Below, in pieces: positions 52,314 to 61,503 of a stretch of DNA of 64,000 nucleotides. The notes under the pieces are model-generated. The model was not told where the DNA came from. It saw only the letters and a program-made list of their open reading frames with translations, and searched no databases. The stretch is from Cryobacterium arcticum (lineage in GTDB: Bacteria; Actinomycetota; Actinomycetes; Actinomycetales; Microbacteriaceae): contig NZ_QHLY01000012.1 in the NCBI RefSeq assembly GCF_003185895.1, positions 1,763,844 through 1,827,843 of the forward strand. The letters run 5' to 3'. Numbering within the stretch: position 1 is the first letter of the stretch; each line of letters starts with the position of its first letter. The position numbers and the translations under genes are program-made.

Positions 52314-52550
52314 ATGACAGCGAAGAAACGCAAACCAACCATGAAAGAAGCCGGCGGCTTCGGCGGCTGGCTGAATTCTCGGCTGCTGCCGTTCATCGGC
52401 CCGCCGCCGCTGGGTCCGTATGACGACGAGGTGCCGGTGCAGGACCGCCCGGTGGCCCGTTGCCCGCTCTGCGGAGCGCCGATGACCGAGCACGACATCG
52501 ACCGCAGCGGCGAGCGCACCCAGCTGCGCTGCCCCGCACCCACGCCGTAG
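52314..52550 (+). CDS. Small zinc-ribbon protein, likely MarR target
   Basis: 78 residues. The N-terminus is basic (AKKRKPTMKEAGGFGGW), then LLPFIGPPPLGPYDDE, then a C-terminal half with ARCPLCGAPM and QLRCPAP, a C..C....C zinc ribbon. There is no SD before the ATG at 52314, and the operator abuts it, so a leaderless mRNA is likely. Function is unknown; divergence from the OhrR-like gene suggests an oxidative-stress or peroxide role. Confidence 0.6.
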   Translation: MTAKKRKPTMKEAGGFGGWLNSRLLPFIGPPPLGPYDDEVPVQDRPVARCPLCGAPMTEHDIDRSGERTQLRCPAPTP

Positions 52551-52601
52551 CTCCTCCGGCAGCGCCTGCTTCGGCCGAGTAGCCCGCGATCGCTCGTCCA
52601 A

Positions 52602-52705
52602 GCGCGCCACCCGCGACGCGGCGCCCGACCCGCGCATCGAGGTACGCGGGCACCGCGCCGATTCGCTGGCGGCGCGCCACCCGCGAAGCGGCGCCTGACC
52701 CGCGC
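52602..52705. repeat. 34-bp direct repeat in intergenic sequence
   Basis: GCGCGCCACCCGCGA and what follows at 52602-52635 is repeated at 52672-52705 with two mismatches in 34 bp, a 70-bp period. It lies between the small zinc-ribbon gene and the serine hydrolase stop, with no gene of its own. Confidence 0.75.
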
Positions 52706-52734
52706 TCGGGCATCCGTCGCCGCACGACCAGAAG

Positions 52735-53742
52735 CTAGAACTGGGCGTCGATCTCCACCACGAGGTCCCAGGCGCCCTCTTCAGCGTTGCTGAGCACCAC
52801 GACATCGAGGCCACTCTTGGGGTAGTGCCGCAGGATGCCGCTGGCTCCTGCATTGACGCCGTCCTTGTAGTACGAACGCACCGTGCCGTTGTCGTCCAGG
52901 TCGAACTCCAGGCCGAAGCCGTACTTCACGTCCTCGTCGTACTCCACCTGCGGGGTGAAGAACTCCTCGGTGTACTCCTTGGAGAGCAGCTGCCCACCCC
53001 GAACCGCGTTGAGGAAGTTCATCAGGTCGCCGGCCGTGGTGTGCGCACCACTGTCGGGCGAGCCGATTGCCGGGGAGCTGTAGATGTTGGCGATCCAGCT
53101 GCCGTCTTCGCGTCGGTCCCAGCCCTCCGCGACTCGTTCCACGGCGTCGCGGCGGTCGAAGAAGCCCGAGTCGGCCATACCGGAGCGGGCGAAGATCTCC
53201 TCACGCACGTAGTCGCGGTAGGTCAGCCCTGACGCCCGTTCCACCGCGAGGCCGGCCAGGATGTAGCCGACGTTGCAGTCCTCGACCTGCACGCCCGGCG
53301 CCGCGAGCCGCGGCTTGTCGGCGAACAGGGGCAGGAAGTCGATCGTCTCGGTCAGCGAGTAGCTCGGCGTCGCGGCCCAGAACTCGTCGTAGTCCTCCCC
53401 GGCCTCCTCGTCCACGTCGTCGGCGATACCGCTCGTGTGGGTGAGCAGGTGCAGCAGGGTGACATCGGTGCCGATGCTGCTGCCGCCGAGGTCGACGTAC
53501 TCGTGGATCGAGGCCTCGAGATCGAGCCGGCCGGCGTCGACCATCTGCAGCACGGCGACGCTGGTGAAGAGCTTGGTGATCGACGCGGTGTCAAACCGGG
53601 TGTCGAGGGTGTTCGGCACCTGCCACCGCGGGGTGGCGAACCCTCGGGCCGCCTCGAAGATGGTGCGGTCGCCGTCGCGCACCAGGACCACTCCGGAAAA
53701 ATCGCTGTCGTCGAGAAAAGTCTGAATTGCCTGGGTATCCAC
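52735..53742 (-). CDS. Serine hydrolase, class C beta-lactamase-like
   Basis: 335 residues from the GTG at 53742; no strong SD is visible. The SxxK nucleophile motif is RFDTASITKLFTSVAVLQM (about residue 52). HLLTHTSGIADDVDEE, EDCNVGYILAGLAVERASGL (YxN-like) and SPAIGSPDSGAHTTAGDLMNFL are typical of the CubicO/EstB group. It has no signal peptide, so it is likely a cytosolic esterase or amidase, not an antibiotic-resistance enzyme. Physiological substrate is unknown. Confidence 0.8.
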   Translation of the reverse strand: MDTQAIQTFLDDSDFSGVVLVRDGDRTIFEAARGFATPRWQVPNTLDTRFDTASITKLFTSVAVLQMVDAGRLDLEASIHEYVDLGGSSIGTDVTLLHLLTHTSGIADDVDEEAGEDYDEFWAATPSYSLTETIDFLPLFADKPRLAAPGVQVEDCNVGYILAGLAVERASGLTYRDYVREEIFARSGMADSGFFDRRDAVERVAEGWDRREDGSWIANIYSSPAIGSPDSGAHTTAGDLMNFLNAVRGGQLLSKEYTEEFFTPQVEYDEDVKYGFGLEFDLDDNGTVRSYYKDGVNAGASGILRHYPKSGLDVVVLSNAEEGAWDLVVEIDAQF

Positions 53743-53818
53743 CCTTCGAGCGTAGCGAAGTGCGGCTGCCTCGCGGTGCCGGATGTTCCGGTGCCGGCCG
53801 CCCGCGCCCGCCTCACTG

Positions 53819-54439
53819 TCAGTCGGTACTACGGGTGCTGCGGCTGCCGCGAGTCTTGCGGGTCTGCTTGGCCAGCGCGGCCAGGTCGATGGCGCCGACC
53901 GCGCGCATCCGCTCGGCCCTGGCGGCCTCGTACTCGGGGCGGGACGAGTCGATGGTCTGACTGATCAGCCGGGTGGACAGCGCCTCGTTGATCTCAGCGA
54001 GCGCGTCGGCGCGAGCCTTGTCGACCAGTTCCGCCACCTGGTCGTCGTCCTCGGCGATCGCCCGCAGCCGTTCGGCCACCCGGTCGTGCAGGGTGCGGCG
54101 CCGGCCCAACCGCACCACGTCGCGGCGCTTGTTCTCCAGCTCGCGTCCCTTGCCCGATCCGGTGGTGCGGGTGAGGTAGGAGCCCAGGCGTTCCACCCGG
54201 GTGGAATCCTCGTCGTTCTGCCGGGCCACCTCGAGCAGCTCCTGCCGGGCCAGGCGCGCGTAGTCGGCGGCGGCATAATCGATGTGTTCGCGCAGCGCGC
54301 CCACAATGATGCGGTTCTTCAGGGCCATCCGCACGGCCGACAACGCGATCAGCATGCCTTCGTCGACGATCCGGCCGGTGGAGGGCGCGGCGGCAGCAGC
54401 GGCAGAGCCGCCCTCGGTGTCGTGCGAACCGTTTGGCAC
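53819..54439 (-). CDS. Hypothetical helical protein
   Basis: 206 residues, highly charged and helical throughout (RLARQELLEVARQNDEDSTR, VAERLRAIAEDDDQVAELVDKARADALAEINEAL), with a basic C-terminus. No membrane segment is seen. It resembles hypothetical proteins of Microbacteriaceae; I do not assign a function. It is followed 77 nt on by the serine hydrolase on the same strand. Confidence 0.65.
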   Translation of the reverse strand: MPNGSHDTEGGSAAAAAAPSTGRIVDEGMLIALSAVRMALKNRIIVGALREHIDYAAADYARLARQELLEVARQNDEDSTRVERLGSYLTRTTGSGKGRELENKRRDVVRLGRRRTLHDRVAERLRAIAEDDDQVAELVDKARADALAEINEALSTRLISQTIDSSRPEYEAARAERMRAVGAIDLAALAKQTRKTRGSRSTRSTD

Positions 54440-54520
54440 CTGTTAAGTATGACTCACCGGCACTGGCACCGGCCGGCGTTTCGGCTCATCCGTGATCGAA
54501 CGCAGCCGGGGACCCGCCGG

Positions 54521-55837
54521 TCAGCCGCCGAACAGCACCACGGCCCCCTGGGCCAATGCGAAGATGACCAGGCCGGCCAGCGCGCCGACGACGGTGCCGT
54601 TGATGCGGATGAACTGCAGATCCTTGCCCACCTGCAGCTCGATCTTCTCGGTGGTTTCGGCCGGGTCCCAGCGCTCGACGGTTTCGGTGATCACCCCGGC
54701 GATCTCGTGCCGGTATTTCTGCAGCACGTAGCCGGCGGTATCGGCGAGCCAGCGGTCGATGCGCGCACCCAGCGACTCGTCCGCCACCAACCGGGCACCC
54801 ACGTCGAGCACGGTGGACTCCAGTCCGGCCCGCAGCGCACTGGTCGGATCGGCCAGCGCGGCCAACAGCGACTCCTTGAGCGACTCCCAGGCGTCGCTGG
54901 CGAATTCGCGCAGCTTGGCGTTGTCCACCAGCTCCAGCTTGAGCGCCTCGACCCGGGCCACCATGACCTCGTCGTGCTGCAGGTCGCCCATCAGCTCGGC
55001 CAGGTAGTGATCGAGGGCCTCGCGCAGCGGATGCTGCGGGTCGGCCTGCACGTTCGAGACGAAGCCGAGCACCTCCCGGTAGGCCCGGTCGTCGACCATC
55101 TCGCCGACGAAGCCCGGCACCCACCGGGGCAGCCGGGTGGAGACCGCCTGGCCGAACGCCTCCGGGTGGTCCAGCAGCCAACTCTGCGCCTTGTCGACCA
55201 GCAGGTCGACAGCGGCGTGGTGCCGGCCGGACTCGACCAGGTGCTCGCCCAGCCGACCCAGGCTCGGGCCCCAAGTCGGTTCGAGCAGGTGCTCCCGCGC
55301 GACCCCTTCGAGCAGGTCCTTGATGTCGTCGTCGCTGAGCAGGTCGAGAAGCCCAGTGCCGGCGTGGGAGATCTCGTCGGTGAGCCGGCGCGCGTTGGCG
55401 GGCTGAACCAGCCAGGCGCCCAGCCGGCGGGAGATGCCGATGGACTCCAGTTTGCCGCGCACCACGGAGTCGGAGAGGAAGTTGGATTCGACGAACTCGC
55501 CCAGGCTGGCGCCGATCTCGTCCTTGCGGTTGGCGATGATGTTGGTGTGCGGGATGCGCAGGCCGAGCGGATACCGGAACAACGCGGTGACGGCGAACCA
55601 GTCGGCGATCGCGCCGACCATGCCGCCCTCGGCGGCGGCGCGCACATACTCCAGCCACGGGTAGCGATCCTGCAACGCGAACGAGACGGCGAAGATCACC
55701 GCCATGGCCAGCAGGAGGCCCAGCGCCAGGCGTTTCATGCCCACCAGAGCGACCCGCCGGGCCTCGTCGGAGGGGCTGAGCGGTGCGCGCGACGCGGGCG
55801 CGGGTGGGGCAGGAGCGCTCAGGGAAGGTGCTGACAT
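54521..55837 (-). CDS. DUF445 membrane protein
   Basis: 438 residues from the ATG at 55837; an ATG at 55858 is an alternative. An N-terminal helix (about 35-55) is followed by the family hallmark VRAAAEGGMVGAIADWFAV with ALFRYPLGLRIPHTNII and ANRKDEIGASLGEFVE. Long amphipathic helices follow, and a last membrane helix (VVGALAGLVIFALAQGAVVLF) ends it. DUF445 (YjiN-like) proteins are of unknown function. The gene precedes the galactose cluster. Confidence 0.87.
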   Translation of the reverse strand: MSAPSLSAPAPPAPASRAPLSPSDEARRVALVGMKRLALGLLLAMAVIFAVSFALQDRYPWLEYVRAAAEGGMVGAIADWFAVTALFRYPLGLRIPHTNIIANRKDEIGASLGEFVESNFLSDSVVRGKLESIGISRRLGAWLVQPANARRLTDEISHAGTGLLDLLSDDDIKDLLEGVAREHLLEPTWGPSLGRLGEHLVESGRHHAAVDLLVDKAQSWLLDHPEAFGQAVSTRLPRWVPGFVGEMVDDRAYREVLGFVSNVQADPQHPLREALDHYLAELMGDLQHDEVMVARVEALKLELVDNAKLREFASDAWESLKESLLAALADPTSALRAGLESTVLDVGARLVADESLGARIDRWLADTAGYVLQKYRHEIAGVITETVERWDPAETTEKIELQVGKDLQFIRINGTVVGALAGLVIFALAQGAVVLFGG

Positions 55838-55908
55838 GGCCGGTCGTCCCTCGTTCATCCGCGGATGCGCCGCGAATCCGGCGCTCCCGCCACCCTAAGC
55901 CGGGTTGT

Positions 55909-56874
55909 TCAGGCGACGAAACCCGTCGGGGCGATTCCCCAGCGAACCACCCATTCCTCGCCGGGGGCGAGCCAGCGCAGGCCCTTGCCGGAGTTGAAGG
56001 CATCCGCGGGTGCGGTCATCGGCTCGATCGCCACTGCCTGGCCGAGCTGCACGGTGGTCGTGCCGTCGGTGCCGCGGGCGCGCACCGGGAAGATCCGCGG
56101 GGTGAAGGCCTGCACGTAGGCCATATTCGTGTCGCCCCAGAGGGTGACCCGGCGGCCGTCGGGTGCGGTGAGCGAATGCTCACCGCGGCCGTCCTGCACC
56201 ACCACACCGCCGAAGCCGTCGTCGAGGTCGAGATCATCGACCCTGGCTCCGTCGCGCAGGTCGAACCGGGTGCCGTCGACCGGGGTCTCACCGACCGGGT
56301 TGAGCCGGTGGTCCACGTCGATGTGACTGGTGGCGTTCAGGCGCAGCACGAGGTCGCCGGTCGGCACGTCGCCGATCTTCAGGTACGGGTGGGTGCCGAG
56401 CGCGACCGGGGCGTCGGCGGTGCCGACGTTGCGCAGGGTGTGGGTGACGGCGAGACCCTCGTCCGTGAGGGCGTAGCTGACCGTGGTGTCGAGCTGATAG
56501 GGGTAGCCGGCCTGCGGATAGACGGTGGCAGCCAGGGTGACCGCGTCGGCGCTCTGCTCGACCAGTCGGTAGGCCGTGACGGCGAGCAGGCCGTGGATGG
56601 CATTCATCTGGGCCGGCTCGGTGATGGCGAGCAGGTGCCGCACGCCGTTCTGGCTCCAGATGGCGTCACGGATCCGGTTGGGCCAGGGCACGAGCACGGT
56701 TCCGGCACCGAGTGGTGGCACGACGTCGGCCGCGAAGCCCTCCACCAGGTCTATGCCGTTCAACGCATATTCGCGGATGCCCGCCGCTACCTCGGTGATC
56801 GTCGCGGTAGCCGGGCCCTGGGGCGTCTCCCGGATGAGGGTGTATTGGGTTCCGGTGGCAGCGGCAATGGGCAT
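55909..56874 (-). CDS. galM: Aldose 1-epimerase (galactose mutarotase)-like
   Basis: 321 residues. The beta-sandwich epimerase markers are present: PWPNRIRDAIW, AIHGLLAVTAYRL with the catalytic His, GTHPYLKIG, and MTAPADAFNSGKGLRWLAPGEEW with the catalytic Glu region upstream (VAIEPMTAP). It interconverts alpha and beta aldoses and fits the adjacent galactose genes. It is 12 nt after the DeoR regulator on the same strand, so they form one unit. Confidence 0.88.
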   Translation of the reverse strand: MPIAAATGTQYTLIRETPQGPATATITEVAAGIREYALNGIDLVEGFAADVVPPLGAGTVLVPWPNRIRDAIWSQNGVRHLLAITEPAQMNAIHGLLAVTAYRLVEQSADAVTLAATVYPQAGYPYQLDTTVSYALTDEGLAVTHTLRNVGTADAPVALGTHPYLKIGDVPTGDLVLRLNATSHIDVDHRLNPVGETPVDGTRFDLRDGARVDDLDLDDGFGGVVVQDGRGEHSLTAPDGRRVTLWGDTNMAYVQAFTPRIFPVRARGTDGTTTVQLGQAVAIEPMTAPADAFNSGKGLRWLAPGEEWVVRWGIAPTGFVA

Positions 56875-56886
56875 GGGTGGCTTTCG

Positions 56887-57714
56887 TTAGGACGGCTGGA
56901 GCACGGCGAGGCCGGCCTCGCGGAGCGGGGCCAGGGTGAGCGGGTCGGCGGCCGCATCCGTCACCAGGGTGTCGAAGGCGGCAAGCGGGCCGATCCGGCC
57001 CAGGTGCACCTGCCCCAGTTTGGCACCGTCGGCCACGATGATCGCACGCGCCGCGGCGGCGAGCATGAGGGTCTTCACCCCGGCCTCCGGCAGGTTGATG
57101 TTCGTGACGCCGCCGTCCACGTCGACGCCGTTGCAGCCGATGAAGGCGAGATCGGCGTGCACCTGGCTGAGCACCGTGGCCGCTAGCGGGTCGACGAGGG
57201 AGTGCTGCAGGGGGCGGAGGGAGCCGCCGGTGACGATCACCGTGAAGCGCGGAATGGCCGGCTCGAGGGCGAGCGCGATGCTCAACCCGTTGGTGATCAC
57301 GACAACGTCGGTGAGGTCGGTGCGGGCGAGCAGGGCCCGGGCGACGGCCAGGGTGGTGGTGCCCACGTCAAGGATGATGCTCTGCCCGCTGGAGACCAGG
57401 GACGCCGCGAGCTCGCCGACCTGCTGTTTGGGCAGCACGGAGGATGCCAGGGCCTCCTCGAAGGAGAACTCCCGGTCGGGCCGGCTGGTGGTGGAGATCC
57501 CGGCCGGCACCGCGCCGCCGTGGATGCGGGTGAGTGTGCCCGCGTTCTCCAACTGGTCGAGGTCGGCACGGGCGGTGACGCCGGAGACACCGAAAGTGTC
57601 GCTGAGCTCGCTCACCTTCACGAATCCGCGCTCGTCGACGAGGCGCTGAATCTGCTCCCGGCGCTGGTGCGCGGGCAGGGCGTCGCGGTCGGGAAGATGT
57701 TCGGCTGAAGCCAT
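56887..57714 (-). CDS. DeoR-family sugar regulator
   Basis: 275 residues from the ATG at 57714; longer starts at 57846 overlap galT and are not supported. An N-terminal DeoR wHTH (QRREQIQRLVDERGFVKVSE, FGVSGVTARADLDQLENAG) is followed by the DeoRC sensor domain with ILDVGTTTLAVARAL, VITNGLSIA and DLAFIGCNGVDVDGGVTN. It diverges from galT and is followed by galM. It is therefore probably a repressor of galactose use acting on the palindrome at 57769-57778. Confidence 0.88.
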   Translation of the reverse strand: MASAEHLPDRDALPAHQRREQIQRLVDERGFVKVSELSDTFGVSGVTARADLDQLENAGTLTRIHGGAVPAGISTTSRPDREFSFEEALASSVLPKQQVGELAASLVSSGQSIILDVGTTTLAVARALLARTDLTDVVVITNGLSIALALEPAIPRFTVIVTGGSLRPLQHSLVDPLAATVLSQVHADLAFIGCNGVDVDGGVTNINLPEAGVKTLMLAAAARAIIVADGAKLGQVHLGRIGPLAAFDTLVTDAAADPLTLAPLREAGLAVLQPS

Positions 57715-57768
57715 AGTTCGATCTTCACTTAGTTTCTCCGACTTTTCAATACGCAAGTACTGGTTTCG

Positions 57769-57778
57769 TTTGCGCAAA
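57769..57778. promoter_or_regulatory. Palindrome TTTGCGCAAA in the galT promoter
   Basis: A perfect 10-bp dyad lies between a possible -35 (TGGTTT, 57761-57766) and -10 (TAGCGT, 57784-57789) of galT, spaced 17 bp. A related ACGCAA word lies at 57751-57756. Placement between the promoter hexamers suits repression by the divergent DeoR regulator. Confidence 0.55.
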
Positions 57779-57799
57779 TCGGCTAGCGTTGATTCCGCC

Positions 57800-58986
<1,187 letters not shown>

Positions 58987-58990
<4 letters not shown>

Positions 58991-60147
58991 GCGACACCAC
59001 CCAGACCATCCTGAGCGGATTCCGCGACCGATTCGCCGCAGAAGCCGACGGCCTCTGGTTCGGGCCCGGCCGGGTCAACCTGATCGGTGAGCACACCGAC
59101 TACAACGACGGCTTCGTCTTCCCGTTCGCGATCAACCGCCGCGCCGTTGTTGCGCTGGCCGTGCGCGACGACCGGATGCTGCGGGTCGCCAGCTCCTTCA
59201 CCGACGAGGTGGTCGAGATCTCGCTCGACGAGCTCTCCCCCGAGACCGTGTCGGGCTGGTCGGCGTATCCGCTCGGCGTCGCCTGGGCGCTCGGCGAGCA
59301 CGGCGCCGACCTGTCGGCCGTCACCGGCTTCGACGCCTACATCGACTCCGACGTTCCGATCGGCGCCGGGCTCTCCTCCTCGGCGGCCATCGAATGCGCC
59401 ACCGCCGTGGCGCTGAACGAGGTCTGGAACCTCGGCTTCGAGAAGCAGGTGCTCGTGCGCGTGGGACAGCTGGCCGAGAACCGGGTCGTGGGCGCGCCCA
59501 CGGGCATCCTGGACCAGTCCGCATCGCTGCTCGGCCAGACGGATGCCGCGGTCTTCCTGGACTGCCGCAGCTTCGAGTCCGAGATCATTCCGCTCGGCTT
59601 CGACGACGCCGGCCTCGAGCTGCTCGTGATCGACACCAAGGTGAGCCACGCGCACGCCACCGGCGGCTACGCCGACCGTCGCGCCTCCTGTGAGAAGGGT
59701 GCCGCCCTGATGGGTGTCGGGTCGCTGCGAGACCTCACCGTGGACGACCTGCCGCGCGCCACGTCGGTGCTCGACGAGGAGACCTTCCGCCGGGTGCGGC
59801 ACATCATCACCGAAAACCAGCGCGTGCTCGACACCGTGCGAGTGCTGCGCGAAGACGGCCCCTCCGCCATCGGTGGGTTGCTGGATGCCTCACACACCTC
59901 GATGCGGGACGACTTCGAGATCTCGGTCGCCGAGCTCGACCTCGCCGTGGAGACGGCCCGCGCGGCCGGTGCCCTCGGCGCCCGCATGACCGGCGGAGGA
60001 TTCGGCGGCTCGGCCATCGCGCTCACGCCGCACGCGTTGATCCCAGCCGTGCAGGAGGCCGTGGCGGAGGCATTCGCGGCCGCCGGCTACACCGCGCCCG
60101 ACATGTTCGTCGTGCGCGCCGCGGCCGGGGCGGCTCGTCTGTCCTGA
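58987..60147 (+). CDS. galK: Galactokinase
   Basis: 386 residues from the GTG at 58987 (GTGA overlap with galT). GHMP-kinase signatures are complete: PGRVNLIGEHTDYNDGFVFP near the start, VPIGAGLSSSAAIECATA (phosphate loop), ILDQSASLLGQ and GARMTGGGFGGSAIAL. It phosphorylates galactose at C1 and works with GalT and the GalM-like epimerase. A repeat and a strong terminator follow. Confidence 0.96.
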
Positions 60148-60173
60148 GGCCGGCTCCGCCGCATAATCCCGCT

Positions 60174-60192
60174 GGTCGAGCGTGTCGAGACC
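60174..60192. repeat. Second copy of the GGTCGAG...GTCGAGACC repeat
   Basis: GGTCGAGCGTGTCGAGACC differs by one base from 17077-17095 and is also followed by a GCGAGG word. It lies just after galK. Confidence 0.65.
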
Positions 60193-60225
60193 CCGCGAGG
60201 TGAGGATGTCGGCGCATGCTCGTGT

Positions 60226-60270
60226 GCGGACTTCCCGCCTTCGTGTTGCACCCGAAGGCGGGAAGTCCGC
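60226..60270. terminator. Perfect 18-bp hairpin after galK, GCGGAC family copy 3
   Basis: GCGGACTTCCCGCCTTCG (60226-60243) pairs perfectly with CGAAGGCGGGAAGTCCGC (60253-60270). It lies between convergent galK and the YbaK gene and shares GCGGACT/AGTCCGC with 49034-49095. Confidence 0.85.
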
Positions 60271-60291
60271 AGCTCAGCGTCAGGGCGCCGG

Positions 60292-60774
60292 CTAGGCCGG
60301 CGGAACGACCGGCGTGGCCTCGCCCCCGGTGAGGCGCAACAGCTCGGTGAAGGTGGTGGGGAAGACCGTGTGAGCGTGCCCCGCGGCGGCCCACACCACC
60401 GGGTACCCCTCGAGGTCCTCGTCGACCAGGGTGCGAATCGGTGACGGATGGCCGACGGGCGCGACTCCGCCGATGACCTGGCCGGTGGCCTCCTTCACGA
60501 GGTCCTTGGATGCTCGCCCGATGGTGCCGCCGAGCTGCTCCCCCAGCCAGGCCGTGTCCACCCGGTGCGCTCCGGAGGTGAGCACCAGCAGCGGTTCTCC
60601 GTCGAGCGTGAAGACCAGCGAGTTCGCGATGGCGCCCACCTCGATGCCCAGCGCAGCAGCTGCGGCGACCGCGGTCGTGGCCGCATCGTCGAACCAGCGG
60701 ATCTCGGGGTCGACCCCTTGAGCGTTCAGCGCCAAGCGCACTCTGTCAACGGCCGGATGCGCGGTGTTCACCAT
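60292..60774 (-). CDS. YbaK/EbsC-family aminoacyl-tRNA editing protein
   Basis: 160 residues from the ATG at 60774, with AGGA upstream; a TTG at 60780 is less likely. The family markers are IEVGAIANSLVFTLDGEPLLVLTSG, LGGTIGRASKDLVKEATG and VIGGVAPVGHPSPIRTLVDEDL. Free-standing YbaK proteins hydrolyse mischarged tRNAs such as Cys-tRNA-Pro. Alone between two hairpins. Confidence 0.88.
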   Translation of the reverse strand: MVNTAHPAVDRVRLALNAQGVDPEIRWFDDAATTAVAAAAALGIEVGAIANSLVFTLDGEPLLVLTSGAHRVDTAWLGEQLGGTIGRASKDLVKEATGQVIGGVAPVGHPSPIRTLVDEDLEGYPVVWAAAGHAHTVFPTTFTELLRLTGGEATPVVPPA

Positions 60775-60791
60775 TCCCAAATCCTAGAGCC

Positions 60792-60852
60792 CGCGAACCG
60801 TGACTTGAGCACCGAAAATCGCGCGTTTTCGGGGCTTTGCTCACGGCTCGCG
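60792..60852. terminator. Palindrome, GCTCAC family copy 1
   Basis: CGCGAACCGTGA (from 60792) faces TCACGGCTCGCG (60841-60852), and inside it AGCACCGAAAA faces TTTTCGGGGCT. It lies between the divergent starts of YbaK and the gamma-CA gene, so it overlaps their upstream regions and is not only a terminator. Confidence 0.6.
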
Positions 60853-60881
60853 AGCCGCGGATGCCCAACTAGGGTGGACCC

Positions 60882-61415
60882 ATGACCGCCGACAGCGCCG
60901 CCCGCCTGATCACCCTGCCCGACCGTCCGGGGCCCCAGGTGGCCGAGAGCGCCTTCGTCGCCGCCGGCGCGGTGCTGGTGGGCAACGTCAGCCTGGCCGA
61001 GCACGCGAGCGTCTGGTACAACGCGGTGTTGCGCGCAGAGGCCGAACCCATCCGCATCGGCGCGGGCTCGAACCTGCAGGACAACGTCTCCTGCCACGTC
61101 GACGGTGGCTTCCCTTTGATCGTGGGCCGGGATGTCTCGGTGGGCCACGGCGCCGTGCTGCACGGCTGCACGGTGGAGGACGGCGCGTTGATCGGCATGG
61201 CCGCCACGGTGCTGAACGGAGCCGTCATCGGTGCCGGGTCGCTCGTGGCCGCGGGCGCCGTGGTGCTCGAGGGCACCATCGTGCCGCCGGGATCCCTCGT
61301 CGCCGGCGTGCCCGGCAAGGTGCGACGCGAGCTCACCGCCGACGAAATCGACGGCATCCGCCACAACGCCCAGGCGTATCTCGGTCACGCAGCCCTGCAC
61401 CGCCTCGCGACCTGA
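60882..61415 (+). CDS. Gamma-carbonic-anhydrase-like hexapeptide protein
   Basis: 177 residues. A left-handed beta-helix is built from hexapeptide repeats: AVLVGNVSLAEHASVWYNAV, RIGAGSNLQDNVSCHVDGG, VGRDVSVGHGAVLHGC and ALIGMAATVLNGAVIGAGS. The three zinc-ligand histidines are visible (SCHVD, VGHGAVLHGC). A C-terminal helix follows. This fits the gamma-CA/YrdA/PaaY group; carbonic anhydrase activity is possible but not certain in that group. Confidence 0.85.
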   Translation: MTADSAARLITLPDRPGPQVAESAFVAAGAVLVGNVSLAEHASVWYNAVLRAEAEPIRIGAGSNLQDNVSCHVDGGFPLIVGRDVSVGHGAVLHGCTVEDGALIGMAATVLNGAVIGAGSLVAAGAVVLEGTIVPPGSLVAGVPGKVRRELTADEIDGIRHNAQAYLGHAALHRLAT

Positions 61416-61421
61416 CCAACC

Positions 61422-61486
61422 CCCGCGACCTGTGAGAAAAGCCCCAGAATCCTCGGGTTTCTGGGGCTTAGCTCACAGCTCGCGGG
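61422..61486. terminator. Palindrome, GCTCAC family copy 2
   Basis: CCCGCGACCTGTGA faces TCACAGCTCGCGGG, and AGCCCCAGAA faces TTTCTGGGGCT, in 61422-61486. It lies between convergent gamma-CA and folD genes and clearly resembles 60792-60852. Confidence 0.8.
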
Positions 61487-61503
61487 AGAGGGACGGGAGG
61501 GGG

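Noticed and set aside
52735..53742. Antibiotic-resistance beta-lactamase
   Set aside because: The SxxK fold is shared by many esterases and amidases, and no signal peptide is present; resistance is not supported.
53783..55834. 683-codon plus-strand open frame
   Set aside because: It lies opposite the DUF445 and neighbouring genes, is rich in Gly/Gln/His/Arg/Val as expected for antisense of high-GC genes, and shows no domain.
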